DNA of 41,999 nt from Sphaerochaetaceae bacterium (lineage in GTDB: Bacteria > Spirochaetota > Spirochaetia > Sphaerochaetales > Sphaerochaetaceae): positions 1 to 41,999 of the forward strand of contig JAILRW010000087.1 of NCBI GenBank assembly GCA_024698005.1. Direction: 5' to 3'. Numbering within the stretch: the stretch's first letter is position 1; each line of letters opens with the position of its first letter. Position numbers and translations under genes: made by a program. Under the pieces are notes generated by a model. The model ran no database searches. It was not told the origin of the DNA and worked only from the letters and a program-made list of their open reading frames with translations. Shown piece after piece: positions 16,474 to 24,535 of the stretch.

Positions 16474-17908
16474 TGGTACCTCCAAGTAGTTTCTCATATA
16501 TTTTAATATATTTTTGAGCTGATTCTTTCCATGAAAAATCAGTATTCATACCAATTTTTCTTGCTGCGTCGACTTGCTTGCTTCCCTTTTCGTAGAAAGC
16601 GAGGGCACGGCTGACGCACTTTACAATCTCATCAGAGTCAAGTTTCTTGAATGAGAAACCATTTCCCTTGTATAGATCGCTGTCGATATCTATTACAGTA
16701 TCCTTCAATCCGCCTGTTTCATGGACGATTGGAAGAGTACCGTATCTTAGTGAATACATCTGATTAAGGCCACAAGGTTCATATCTTGATGGCATCAGGA
16801 AGAAGTCTGCAGCGCCTTCAACAAGGTGGGATGCCTCCTGTGAGAAGATGATATTTACACTAAGGTTGTCATACTTTTCAGCAAGCTTGTTAAGCTTGTC
16901 GACATACTCCTTGTCTCCGGTTCCGATCAGAAGAACCTGACATTTTTTATCAAGTATCTTTTCTAGAGCACATGGAGTACCATGTAGCAATTCATGGAAA
17001 CCTTTCTGCTCTGCAATTCTGCTGATCATCGCAATAAGAGGAGTATCTGGATCGACCGATAGGCCAAACTTCTTCTGAACTTTTGCTTTCAGCTTCTTCT
17101 TGCCGGAAAGATCTGAACTGGAGAAATGGGTCTTGAAGAACTTATCTGTTTCAGGATTCCATTCCTCTGTATCGATTCCGTTGAGAATGCCTGCCAGACT
17201 GTCCTTTTTAGACTTCAACAACTCTTCAAGGCCACAGCCCTGTTCTTTTTCCTGTATCTCATCTACATAGCTTTCTGAAACAGTTGTAATCATATCAGAG
17301 TAGACGAGTCCAGCTTTGAGCATGTTTAATCTTCTGTCTATGCCACTACCTGAGAACATTCCATCTTCAGTTTCATAACCAAGTTGCAGTGCATCAAAGC
17401 GAGGGAAAGTTCCCTGATATGCTAGGTTGTGAATTGTAAAGATCGAGTAGGAGAGGAACCCTTCCTTCTTCAAGAGGAAAGGAACAAGTCCACTTGTCCA
17501 GTCGTGACAATGAACTATATCTGCATCGAAACGGCTTCTCTTCATGTAGGCAAGCACAGCTTTGCTCATGAGAAGATAGCGATAAGAGTTATCTCCATAT
17601 GGAGCAAAGGATGTATCTCCATATATACCTTTCCTTTCTGTGAATACAGGATGCTTGAGGGCGACGTACTCTACACCTTTAAGTTTTGTAGAGACAATGT
17701 CTACCTTCTCATCCTTGTCCAGCATAGGAACTGAAAGCGTGTACTTGTATTTGAAATCTTTTTCACTAATGAAGCCATATAATGGCATAAGAACTCTCGT
17801 CTCGACACCAGACATTGCCAGTGCAGGGGAGAGAGCTCCTACAACATCTGCCAGCCCTCCAGATTTTGAGAAGGGAACAGTTTCCGAACTTACCATCAAT
17901 ACTTTCAT
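16466..17908 (-). CDS. glgA: Glycogen synthase (ADP-glucose type, GT5)
   Basis: Transfers glucose from ADP-glucose to the non-reducing end of glycogen. The protein has 480 residues and a GT-B fold. The N-terminal KSGGLADV motif (Lys15-Gly18) is the ADP-glucose binding site. HCHDWTSGLVPFLL and FTIHNLAYQG follow. The C-terminal half has ISRIAEQKGFHELL and SRYEPCGLNQMYSLRYGTLP, with the catalytic EX7E-like region. It starts ATG 17908 behind GAGG. The 91-base gap to trxB holds a 13-bp inverted repeat whose second arm ends 16 bases before the ATG, so a structured leader may modulate its translation. It is followed by the overlapping glgC. Confidence 0.96.
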   Translation of the reverse strand: MKVLMVSSETVPFSKSGGLADVVGALSPALAMSGVETRVLMPLYGFISEKDFKYKYTLSVPMLDKDEKVDIVSTKLKGVEYVALKHPVFTERKGIYGDTSFAPYGDNSYRYLLMSKAVLAYMKRSRFDADIVHCHDWTSGLVPFLLKKEGFLSYSIFTIHNLAYQGTFPRFDALQLGYETEDGMFSGSGIDRRLNMLKAGLVYSDMITTVSESYVDEIQEKEQGCGLEELLKSKKDSLAGILNGIDTEEWNPETDKFFKTHFSSSDLSGKKKLKAKVQKKFGLSVDPDTPLIAMISRIAEQKGFHELLHGTPCALEKILDKKCQVLLIGTGDKEYVDKLNKLAEKYDNLSVNIIFSQEASHLVEGAADFFLMPSRYEPCGLNQMYSLRYGTLPIVHETGGLKDTVIDIDSDLYKGNGFSFKKLDSDEIVKCVSRALAFYEKGSKQVDAARKIGMNTDFSWKESAQKYIKIYEKLLGGTNE

Positions 17909-17924
17909 ACTACCTCAAATTAGA

Positions 17925-17970
17925 AACCATCAAATTTGGCAAGTCAAGGAAAAACGCAAATTTGATGGTT
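17925..17970 (-). repeat. Perfect 13-bp inverted repeat in the glgA leader
   Basis: AACCATCAAATTT (17925-17937) and its exact complement (17958-17970) are separated by 20 bases, between the trxB stop and the glgA start. On the minus strand no run of T follows, so it is not a typical terminator. It may be an RNA hairpin that affects glgA expression relative to trxB, a processing site, or a protein operator. Confidence 0.8.
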
Positions 17971-17999
17971 ATATATTTATAAAATGTACTGAATATAAC

Positions 18000-18896
18000 T
18001 TATCTTGAAAGATATTCGTCCATTGACGAAGCAGCGACAGCGCCATCGCCAGTTGCAGTAACAACTTGTCTCAGAGCAGTTGTTCTTACATCACCGGCAG
18101 CAAAAATTCCTTCAGCACTGGTTTCCATCTTTCCATTTGTGATAACAAAGCCTCTCTTGTCCATTTCAACAAGGTCCTTGAATATCTCAGAGGTAGGGAT
18201 GATACCAGTGAAGATGAAGATGCCATCGGTTTCGATTGTCTCTCCTGTATCCAGGGTAACGGACTTTACTTTTTCCTCACCATTGATAGAGACAACATTG
18301 GCCTTCATGACACACTTGATCTTCTCTTCTTTGAATACTCTATCCTGAAGAATTTTTTGAGCTCTGAACTGATCTCTTCTATGGATAAGAACAACTTCAG
18401 AACAAAGCTTTGCAAGATATAGAGCGTCTGTGAGTGCTGTGTCTCCACCACCTACAACAACGACCTTCTTGTTCTTGAAGAATGGTCCATCGCAGGTTGC
18501 ACAATAGCTTACGCCCTTGCCTTCATATTCGTTTTCTCCAGGGATGTTGAGCTTGCTGTGCTTTGCACCAGAAGCAATGATTATTCCTCTTGTTGCTATA
18601 TCTTCTACATCAGTGTGAAGCAGGTAGCCACCATCACTCTTCTCAATGCTTTTTACAAGTGTGTATTCGACCTCACCACCAAGTCCATTGAGCTGCTCCT
18701 CGAAATCCTGAGCAAGCTTGAAACCCTTGGCATTCTTGAATCCTGGATAGTTTTCGATTTCGTTGATCATCATGAGCTGACCACCTACGCCCATTGGGTC
18801 AAGTAGGGCAATATCATATCCATAGCGCTTGAGATAGATAGCACTTGTGATGCCAGCGGGACCAGCTCCAATAATTACAGCGTCGACATTCCTCAT
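18000..18896 (-). CDS. trxB: Thioredoxin reductase
   Basis: NADPH-dependent flavoprotein that reduces thioredoxin. The 298-residue protein has the FAD-binding GAGPAG at residues 10-15, the redox-active pair in SYCATCDG (Cys132 and Cys135), the NADPH fold VVVVGGGDTALTDALYL followed by HRRDQFRA, and the FAD-contacting GIFAAGDVRTTALRQVVTATGDG. The length is that of the low-molecular-weight type. Its ATG overlaps the tsaB stop. It belongs to the operon that runs into glgA. No thioredoxin gene is in the window. Confidence 0.96.
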   Translation of the reverse strand: MRNVDAVIIGAGPAGITSAIYLKRYGYDIALLDPMGVGGQLMMINEIENYPGFKNAKGFKLAQDFEEQLNGLGGEVEYTLVKSIEKSDGGYLLHTDVEDIATRGIIIASGAKHSKLNIPGENEYEGKGVSYCATCDGPFFKNKKVVVVGGGDTALTDALYLAKLCSEVVLIHRRDQFRAQKILQDRVFKEEKIKCVMKANVVSINGEEKVKSVTLDTGETIETDGIFIFTGIIPTSEIFKDLVEMDKRGFVITNGKMETSAEGIFAAGDVRTTALRQVVTATGDGAVAASSMDEYLSR

Positions 18897-19591
18897 TTTT
18901 CTTCTCCTTTCAATCGTTCAAGCAGAGCTTCTTCTGCATCTGATCTTCTAATATAGCTTGGTCCCTGACCAATATCGTCAGCACCAACTTCTTCAAACTG
19001 TTTGATACCCATTTCAATAAGTACAAGACCAAGTGGTCTTACTTCATTTCTATCAACAATCAGCTTCTGATCTTCTTTCAAGAGAAGAATTAGCTTTTCT
19101 GCAAAAACCTTGGCATCAGGTCCTGTTGCATAGATAGTAGAGTAGGCGGAAAGCTTATCAACAAGATTTTCAGCATTTCCATCAATATCATCCATCAAGG
19201 CATTTCCATCGCTGTCATATAGACCAAGATAGAATCTTTTCTTTCTTGCATCTATTACAGTCAGAATGGCTTGGTCACTTGCACCACTGGAAAGTGCAAG
19301 AGCCTTGAGGGTTGGAACTGAAACCATTGGTTTATCAAGTGCAACGCTTATTCCCTTCAAGCAGGACATTCCAATTCTTAGAGAAGTGAAAGCTCCTGGA
19401 CCCCTTGTGCAGACAAGAAGATCAAGGTCATCAAGCTTGAGACCTTGTCTTGAAACTAGTTCCTTTATCTCCATCAAAAGTCTTTCAGAGTGCTGCATTG
19501 GCAGAGAGAGAACTCTCTCTTCAAAACCATTGCTGCTTTTAAGAGCAAGGTGAAGTGTATTTGTTGATGTGTCTACTGAAAGTACGTTCAT
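18893..19591 (-). CDS. tsaB: tRNA t6A biosynthesis protein TsaB
   Basis: TsaB is the scaffold partner of TsaD in the enzyme that puts threonylcarbamoyl on A37 of ANN-decoding tRNAs. The 232-residue protein has the ASKHA-fold start VLSVDTSTNTLHLAL, the helix QHSERLLMEIKEL, and CTRGPGAFTSLRIGMSCLKG, which matches the GPGSFTGLRIG family motif with small changes. The C-terminal part ends in PSYIRRSDAEEAL, typical of the family. It overlaps tsaE (ATGA) upstream and trxB downstream. Confidence 0.93.
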   Translation of the reverse strand: MNVLSVDTSTNTLHLALKSSNGFEERVLSLPMQHSERLLMEIKELVSRQGLKLDDLDLLVCTRGPGAFTSLRIGMSCLKGISVALDKPMVSVPTLKALALSSGASDQAILTVIDARKKRFYLGLYDSDGNALMDDIDGNAENLVDKLSAYSTIYATGPDAKVFAEKLILLLKEDQKLIVDRNEVRPLGLVLIEMGIKQFEEVGADDIGQGPSYIRRSDAEEALLERLKGEEK

Positions 19592-20007
19592 AACTCAAGT
19601 CCTTTGATCTCTATATCTCTAGAAAGGTCATCATTGATTGTGATGTTAATATAGATTGTATCATCTGGGAGCATATCTTCAATCTTCTCACTCCACTCGA
19701 TGAGAGCTACGCCATCAGAGTAGAGGAAGTCCTCACCTCCCATGGATTCAAACTCATCTTCACCTGAGAGTCGGTACAGATCGAGATGGTACATCTTCAA
19801 TTTGCCATCATACTCCTGTACAAGAGTGAAGGTAGGGGAGACGATAGCTTCTTCAATGCCGAGCTCCTTCGCAAAACCTTTTGCAAATACAGTTTTACCA
19901 GCACCGAGAGAGCCCCTTAAAGAAATTACAGAACCCTTGTTTATCTTCTGGGCAACCTTTCTCCCAATCTCCTGTGTTTCTTTTTCGTTTTTGCTTATTA
20001 TATGCAT
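19588..20007 (-). CDS. tsaE: tRNA t6A biosynthesis ATPase TsaE
   Basis: The P-loop ATPase that resets the TsaBD complex during t6A synthesis. The 139-residue protein has the Walker A motif GSLGAGKT (32-39), the switch region VSPTFTLVQEY, LKMYHLDLYRL as the Walker B part, and VALIEWSEKIED. Size and motif order are standard. The start is 3 bases after the TPR gene's stop, and the end overlaps tsaB, so the three are co-translated. Confidence 0.95.
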   Translation of the reverse strand: MHIISKNEKETQEIGRKVAQKINKGSVISLRGSLGAGKTVFAKGFAKELGIEEAIVSPTFTLVQEYDGKLKMYHLDLYRLSGEDEFESMGGEDFLYSDGVALIEWSEKIEDMLPDDTIYINITINDDLSRDIEIKGLEL

Positions 20008-20010
20008 TTC

Positions 20011-21300
20011 TTATTCTTCATCCTCGAGGCCAAACTTCTTCATGTTGACAGTTGAAAAGCCTTTAGCGTAATCCTCTTCACCAAGTGCCTTGAGCTCTTC
20101 TTCATAGCCATCATCTTCACCGTCGAAATCGTTCATCTTTTCTCTGGCCTTATCATCGTCTGGAGTCTTTACAAGCTCTTCAGTGATGACATCCTTAAAC
20201 TCTTCACCGGTCTTTTCTGTGTATTCAGCCATCATTGCCTGAATCTGCTTGTCTTCAGGTGCAATCTGACGACACTTTTCGATCCACTTTTTAGCTTCAT
20301 CATATTCTCCATCAACAAGGTGGAGGTATGCGAGGTTGTTCATGAGAGTGAAGTTGTCACTTTCAAGTTCTATTGCGATATCGAGATAGTTCTTTGCCAA
20401 ATCTTTTCTGCCGGTCTCAAGAGAACAGATTGACAATTCGTTATAGATTTCACTATTGCTCTCACCAAGTTCAAGACAGCGGAGGAAGGATTTTTCTGCA
20501 TTTAAATAATCCTTCTTCTTTCTCAGAGCCCATCCCTTGATGAAGTGTCCATGCCAAATATTGGGGTTTTTCTTCAAGAAGCTTTCAATTGAAGAGAGTG
20601 CCTTATCCTCTTCTTCAAGCATCATGAAATCATATGCCTGGTTAATTTCATTATCGCTGTCGATCCTGAATTCAACTTCTTTGAGAATCTTCTTGAGCTT
20701 CTCTTTCTTTTCACCTTCAGTTGCGACCTTTACGTAGCGAGAAAGATATTCCCTAGCATCCTCAAGATTGCCAAGATAGGATTCAATCGAACCAAGTTCT
20801 GCAAGAATTGCTTCATTTTCACCAAACTTCTCAAGACCATCCTTCAAGGTATTGAGGCACTTGGCTGTATAGAAATCCTCTTCCTTTTCATTCTTTTCCT
20901 TCTTCTTGAAGGCAGCCCAAGAGGAGTAGAGAGTTGCAAGATTGATGCAGGAAGCGCTCTGTGGGAGCATGTGGTATACAGCTAGAAAGAGTTGTTCAGC
21001 AAAAGGGTAGTCCTTCTGTCGCTCTTTTGTAATCGCAGCAGTATTAAGCTCCTGGATGCAGTCTGGTTGGCATGCAAGGACAAAATCCCTGTAGTAATTG
21101 AAATTCTTATCCTCTGGATGGTATGCGATAACAATAATCATGCCAGCACAGATGGACTCTATTGTAATATGTTCAGGAAGTGGCTTCTTTACCTTAGCAG
21201 GAAGCTGGATAGGAATCTGGATATCGCTTCTGACCTTGAAGCCCTTTATTTCCTTCTCGAGAGAGGAAGGAAGTGTAATATACTGGATATTCTCATTCAT
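20011..21300 (-). CDS. TPR-repeat protein, unknown function
   Basis: A 429-residue protein without a signal peptide. The first 130 residues form a distinct domain (CAGMIIVIAYHPEDKNFNYY and similar). From about residue 170 there are tetratricopeptide-like helical pairs, such as AILAELGSIESYLGNLEDAREYLSRY, WALRKKKDYLNAEKSFLRCLE and LMNNLAYLHLVDGEYDEAKKWIEKC. The tail is very acidic. It is probably a cytoplasmic scaffold. It is the first gene of the operon continuing into tsaE-tsaB-trxB-glgA-glgC. No Shine-Dalgarno sequence is visible, but TATACT sits 7 bases before the ATG. Confidence 0.8.
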   Translation of the reverse strand: MNENIQYITLPSSLEKEIKGFKVRSDIQIPIQLPAKVKKPLPEHITIESICAGMIIVIAYHPEDKNFNYYRDFVLACQPDCIQELNTAAITKERQKDYPFAEQLFLAVYHMLPQSASCINLATLYSSWAAFKKKEKNEKEEDFYTAKCLNTLKDGLEKFGENEAILAELGSIESYLGNLEDAREYLSRYVKVATEGEKKEKLKKILKEVEFRIDSDNEINQAYDFMMLEEEDKALSSIESFLKKNPNIWHGHFIKGWALRKKKDYLNAEKSFLRCLELGESNSEIYNELSICSLETGRKDLAKNYLDIAIELESDNFTLMNNLAYLHLVDGEYDEAKKWIEKCRQIAPEDKQIQAMMAEYTEKTGEEFKDVITEELVKTPDDDKAREKMNDFDGEDDGYEEELKALGEEDYAKGFSTVNMKKFGLEDEE

Positions 21301-21307
21301 GGCATAA

Positions 21308-21336
21308 AGTATAATGATTTTTCTAATAAACGGAAA
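21308..21336 (-). promoter_or_regulatory. Leaderless-type promoter of the TPR-tsaE-tsaB-trxB-glgAC operon
   Basis: Minus strand TTTCCG (21336-21331), 17-base spacer, TATACT (21313-21308), then exactly 7 bases to ATG 21300. The -35 box is weak, the -10 box good. Confidence 0.5.
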
Positions 21337-21346
21337 CAGAGAAGAG

Positions 21347-21526
21347 AAAAAAGAAGTCCGGGTGGCCTCGAAACTCTTGAACCTGTTCGTTCAAGGGGGG
21401 AGCCTAGTTAAGATTAGAAATTCTGTTCCTTTAAACTTCGTTAGAGAGGTAGGAGCACTGCAATCTATCTATTCCAGCTCCCGTCAAGTGTAAAATGCGC
21501 CAAGAGACATAGCAGCCACCCGGGAT
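21347..21526 (-). ncRNA. ssrS: Probable 6S RNA
   Basis: This fills most of the 310-base gene-free stretch 21301-21610. On the minus strand a closing stem pairs GCCACCCGG and CCGGGTGGC (21358-21366 with 21515-21523). It encloses a long bubble, an apical stem started by GGGAGC (21483-21478) with GGCTCCC, and, on the 3' side of the bubble, a small hairpin CTTGAAC/GTTCAAG like that of E. coli 6S RNA. A run of T follows the closing stem (21352-21347). A TTGGAC-18-TAAGAT promoter places the 5' end near 21526, giving about 180 nt, the usual 6S length. 6S RNA traps sigma-70 RNA polymerase in stationary phase by imitating an open promoter. The topology is seen; the name is inference. Confidence 0.72.
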
Positions 21527-21532
21527 AGGCGT

Positions 21533-21562
21533 ATCTTAACAATTAATATGATAAGAGTCCAA
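21533..21562 (-). promoter_or_regulatory. Promoter of the 6S-like RNA
   Basis: Minus strand TTGGAC (21562-21557), 18-base spacer, TAAGAT (21538-21533), 7-8 bases before the inferred RNA 5' end. Confidence 0.45.
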
Positions 21563-21571
21563 CCTTAAATA

Positions 21572-21601
21572 GTAAAAAGCCCAGTTTCCTGGACTTTTTA
21601 C
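21572..21601 (-). terminator. Terminator after the ATP-grasp gene
   Basis: Arms 21572-21584 and 21589-21601 pair on the minus strand over 13 bp with one G-U pair; the second arm includes CTTTTTAC. The hairpin separates the ATP-grasp gene from the 6S-like RNA. Confidence 0.75.
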
Positions 21602-21610
21602 ACACACTGT

Positions 21611-22801
21611 TTAAGCTTGTTCCTGAACGAAGGCTATGAACTCTTTGGCCGCTTCCTCATCCTGAGCATGTGCTGTGTAGAGGTAGTTGCCCATTGTACC
21701 TGCAAGTACATCCGGCATTCTTTCGTTCATGACTATCTTGTCACCATATTTTGCCATGATCTCATCATGAGAGTGGACATAGTTGTGAATATCTCTTCTG
21801 GAAGCGAATACACAGTAGTGATCAAGGCCATTCTCTTCAACTCTTCTTTCGTCGTATGTGACCATATCAGCCCAGATCTGATAAACATCAGTTGCATGAG
21901 CAAAGTTCATCATATCAGGAGTATAGCCGCCAGCTGGTCTCATATTTACTTCAAGACCAATGAAATCACCTTTCTTGCCAAGACCCTTCTTTGCCTTTGT
22001 AAGGCGGAAGAATTCCATATGAACAAAGCGCTGATTTACCTTGAAAGCCTTAACTGTAGCTCTACCAAGCTTTCTGAGATTCTCATTTACATCTGCTGCT
22101 GTGTAGTAAGCAAGATCGAGTGATTTGTTTACAATCTCAGAAATTGAAGGTGGGAACTGTGACATGGACTCGAAGAGTGGTTCATACTTACTGTTTATGA
22201 TTGCATCGTAGGAGTAGATGTCACCAGTGATGAACTCTTCCATGATATAAGGAGTGTTTGGCTTGTCATTGAAGAAAGCCTCCATATCCTTCTTGTTCTC
22301 TATCTTGTATGTACCGAAAGCTCCAACACCATTATCTGGCTTTGCGAAAACAGGGTAGGAGACCTCATCAGCAAAAGCAAGAGCCTTGTCGATGGTTGTT
22401 ACCTTAAGATAGCGAGCAGTAGGTACGCCAGCTTCCTCATAGTACTTCTTCATTGCAGACTTATATCTGTACTTCTGTACCTGCTTTGAGTCAGCACCAG
22501 TTGTGATATTGAAGTCTGTTCTGAGTCTGGCATCCTGTGTGAGCCAGTATTCATTGTTGGATTCGATCCAATCAATCTTTCCATATTTGAAGGAGAAGAA
22601 AGCTACAGCTCTGAATACCTCATCATAGTTTTCCATATTGGAAACCTTGTAGTATTCATTGAGAGAGCTCTTGAGCTCATAGCTGAGTTCATCATATGGA
22701 GTATCGCCAATTCCAAGAACATTTACACCGTTCTTCTTAAGTCTGTTGCACCAGAGCCAATATGTATGTGGAAATTGTGGGGAAATAAAAATGAAATTCA
22801 T
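21611..22801 (-). CDS. ATP-grasp family ligase, substrate unknown
   Basis: A 396-residue cytoplasmic protein with a Rossmann-like N-terminal part (MNFIFISPQFPHTYWLWCNRL), then an ATP-grasp domain. YRYKSAMKKYYEEAGVPTARYL and YPVFAKPDNGVGAFGTYKI give the ATP-binding lysine and loop, YIMEEFITGDIYSYDAI the hinge, and FIGLEVNMRPAGGYTPDMMN the Mg-binding Glu and Asn. Such stand-alone ligases join a carboxylate to an amine, as in biotin carboxylase, PurK or dipeptide ligases. The neighbours give no hint at substrate. It starts behind AAGGAGG and is a single-gene unit, with a terminator on each side. Confidence 0.85.
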   Translation of the reverse strand: MNFIFISPQFPHTYWLWCNRLKKNGVNVLGIGDTPYDELSYELKSSLNEYYKVSNMENYDEVFRAVAFFSFKYGKIDWIESNNEYWLTQDARLRTDFNITTGADSKQVQKYRYKSAMKKYYEEAGVPTARYLKVTTIDKALAFADEVSYPVFAKPDNGVGAFGTYKIENKKDMEAFFNDKPNTPYIMEEFITGDIYSYDAIINSKYEPLFESMSQFPPSISEIVNKSLDLAYYTAADVNENLRKLGRATVKAFKVNQRFVHMEFFRLTKAKKGLGKKGDFIGLEVNMRPAGGYTPDMMNFAHATDVYQIWADMVTYDERRVEENGLDHYCVFASRRDIHNYVHSHDEIMAKYGDKIVMNERMPDVLAGTMGNYLYTAHAQDEEAAKEFIAFVQEQA

Positions 22802-22864
22802 ATCCGTCCTCCTTGTATCGATTAAAATTATTACTAAAAAATTTTTTTAGTACAATAATAAAGA

Positions 22865-22888
22865 ACAGGAAAGCAGACGCTTTCCTGT
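22865..22888 (-). terminator. Terminator of the infC-rpmI-rplT unit
   Basis: A perfect 10-bp stem, ACAGGAAAGC and GCTTTCCTGT with a 4-base loop, is followed on the minus strand by TCTTTATTATT. It lies 30 bases after the coiled-coil gene's stop. Just beyond, at 22832-22852, is a 10-bp A/T inverted repeat in the ATP-grasp promoter region. Confidence 0.75.
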
Positions 22889-22917
22889 ATCTTTTCATTT
22901 TGCACAATGATTAAATC

Positions 22918-23256
22918 TCAAAGACTTTTATCCTCGAATGTTTCGATATCCTGAGCAGCTCCATCAAGAGTGAAGCTTTCTGCAGCCTCGAGCTCTTCGC
23001 TAGACATAGTACCGAAGTCTCCAATATCGTCGAGTTCGAGAGAATCCAAGGTTTCGAGGGCTTCTGTAATAGCACTTTCGATAGCAGCCTGATCTGTGGA
23101 GTTCTTTTCAAGGAGCTCCTGGAGCTCGTTGTTATGGTTTGTAACCATCTTAAGTCTGTCAAGAAGTTCGACCTTGTCAGCTCTAAGTCTTTCAATCAAG
23201 GCAACGGCCTTGCGAATTCTCTCCTGTAGAAGTTTGCTACTCTCGATAAGTGTCAT
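22918..23256 (-). CDS. Small coiled-coil protein, possibly ZapB-like
   Basis: A 112-residue protein. The first 60 residues form a continuous heptad coiled coil (LIESSKLLQERIRKAVALIERLRADKVELLDRL, with a break, then NNELQELLEK). The second half is acidic and mostly disordered. Start ATG 23256 follows GGGGAGG; an upstream in-frame ATG at 23271 lies inside that site. It is the last gene after infC-rpmI-rplT. Spirochaete genomes often carry a cell-division coiled-coil gene of the ZapB type here, so that is my guess. The sequence itself shows only coiled coil plus acidic tail. Confidence 0.7.
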   Translation of the reverse strand: MTLIESSKLLQERIRKAVALIERLRADKVELLDRLKMVTNHNNELQELLEKNSTDQAAIESAITEALETLDSLELDDIGDFGTMSSEELEAAESFTLDGAAQDIETFEDKSL

Positions 23257-23293
23257 TGAATACCTCCCCATTACTTGAATTCAATAAAATATC

Positions 23294-23650
23294 TTAAGCA
23301 AGTACTGCCTTTACCTGAGAAACAAGTGCTGTGAATGCAGCCTTATCCTCAATAGCCATGTTAGACAGTGCCTTTCTGTTAAGCTCAATGTTAGCGAGCT
23401 TGAGACCATGCATAAACTGTGAGTAGTTGAGACCCTCAGCCTGTACTGCTGCGCTGATACGTGCAATCCAGAGCTTTCTGAAATCTCTCTTCTTCTCTTT
23501 TCTACCGCGGTATGCATACTGACCAGCCTTAGCGACTGCATCCTTAGCTACGCGCCAGTTTGTGCTTCTGCGACCATAGTAACCCTTGGCCTGTTCGAGA
23601 ACTTTATTTCTCCTATCCTTGTGCTTTGTTCCGTCAACTGCTCTTGGCAT
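23294..23650 (-). CDS. rplT: 50S ribosomal protein L20
   Basis: Early-assembly 23S rRNA-binding protein, 118 residues, normal length. The basic start [29 protein letters not shown] and the segment [27 protein letters not shown] are diagnostic. It lies 18 bases after rpmI in the conserved infC-rpmI-rplT order. In other bacteria L20 represses this operon by binding its mRNA; no clear binding site could be recognised here. Confidence 0.98.
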   Translation of the reverse strand: MPRAVDGTKHKDRRNKVLEQAKGYYGRRSTNWRVAKDAVAKAGQYAYRGRKEKKRDFRKLWIARISAAVQAEGLNYSQFMHGLKLANIELNRKALSNMAIEDKAAFTALVSQVKAVLA

Positions 23651-23668
23651 ATTATCTCACTCCTTTAA

Positions 23669-23866
23669 TTAAGCGTAAGGAAGCATTGTCTTTGCTTTCT
23701 TTGCTTCAACGTCTGAAAGAATACCAGCATGTCTGAGATTCTTCTTTCTCTTTGTTGTCTTCTTTGTGAGAATATGGCGAAGGCCCTGCTTCTTGTACTT
23801 GACCTTGCCAGAACCGGTGACTGAATAGCGCTTTGCAGCAGCTTTTCTTGTTTTCATCTTTGGCAT
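23669..23866 (-). CDS. rpmI: 50S ribosomal protein L35
   Basis: A 65-residue basic protein, [21 protein letters not shown] and onward with [11 protein letters not shown], standard for L35. Start ATG 23866 lies behind AAAGGATGG. The upstream in-frame ATG at 23875 overlaps that site and would add three residues not found in the family. It sits between infC and rplT. Confidence 0.97.
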   Translation of the reverse strand: MPKMKTRKAAAKRYSVTGSGKVKYKKQGLRHILTKKTTKRKKNLRHAGILSDVEAKKAKTMLPYA

Positions 23867-23937
23867 AGTAACCATCCTTTCGCGCCGCAGGGAACAAGTA
23901 ACCCCTGAAGCTACGTTATATAAAATCCGTACGGATC

Positions 23938-24465
23938 TTATTTCTTCTTGACGGGAGAGATGAACATACTCATCATCTTACCTTCCATGAAGGCTCCCTT
24001 ATCGACATTATACTGTACTCCATTTTCTGTAAGAATCGCAAGTATCTTGTCCAGTACTACCTTACCGAGTTCAGTGTGTGCAAGTTCACGACCACGGAAA
24101 CGTATTGAAACCTTTACTTTGTCGCCTTCTTCAAGAAATTCAGAGATGAATCGGCTCTTTGTCTCAAGGTCACCCTTGTCGATCTTAGGCTGCATTCTGA
24201 TTTCCTTGATCTTGACGATCTGCTGGTTCTTCTTGGCATCTCTCTGTTTCTTCTCCATCTCATAGCGATACTTGCCGAAATCGAGAATCTTGCAGACAGG
24301 AGGATTTGCATTAGGGGAAACTTCGACTAGATCAAGTCCAGCATCTTCTGCCAGCTGATATGCTTCGAAGGTGTTCATTACACCTCTCTGTTCACCATTT
24401 TCATCAATGAGACGGACCTCGCGTGCACGAATCTGTCTGTTGATACGTAAATCTTTAGTAGCCAA
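23938..24465 (-). CDS. infC: Translation initiation factor IF-3, TTG start
   Basis: IF-3 keeps 30S subunits free and checks the start codon and initiator tRNA. The 175-residue protein has the N-domain start [21 protein letters not shown], the linker [17 protein letters not shown] and the C-domain [19 protein letters not shown]. An in-frame TAA lies directly before TTG 24465, so the start must be that TTG or a later codon. AAGGAG stands 5 bases before it. A near-cognate start fits the known autoregulation of infC, where IF-3 discriminates against its own unusual start codon (AUU in E. coli). Confidence 0.96.
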   Translation of the reverse strand: MATKDLRINRQIRAREVRLIDENGEQRGVMNTFEAYQLAEDAGLDLVEVSPNANPPVCKILDFGKYRYEMEKKQRDAKKNQQIVKIKEIRMQPKIDKGDLETKSRFISEFLEEGDKVKVSIRFRGRELAHTELGKVVLDKILAILTENGVQYNVDKGAFMEGKMMSMFISPVKKK

Positions 24466-24535
24466 TTAATCTCCTTAGCTTTTTTTCTTACAAAGCCTGA
24501 AAAAATACAGTTTGTGAATTAACTCACAAGCGCAA

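Noticed and set aside
21347-21526. SRP RNA, RNase P RNA or tmRNA as identity of the structured RNA
   Set aside because: The GGAAGCAGCC-type SRP loop, the RNase P P4 core and a tRNA-like end with tag frame are all absent; the 6S topology fits better.
21617-22123. 168-codon plus-strand frame opposite the ATP-grasp gene
   Set aside because: It is a complement shadow over a conserved enzyme, with cysteine-rich, low-complexity translation and no start signals.
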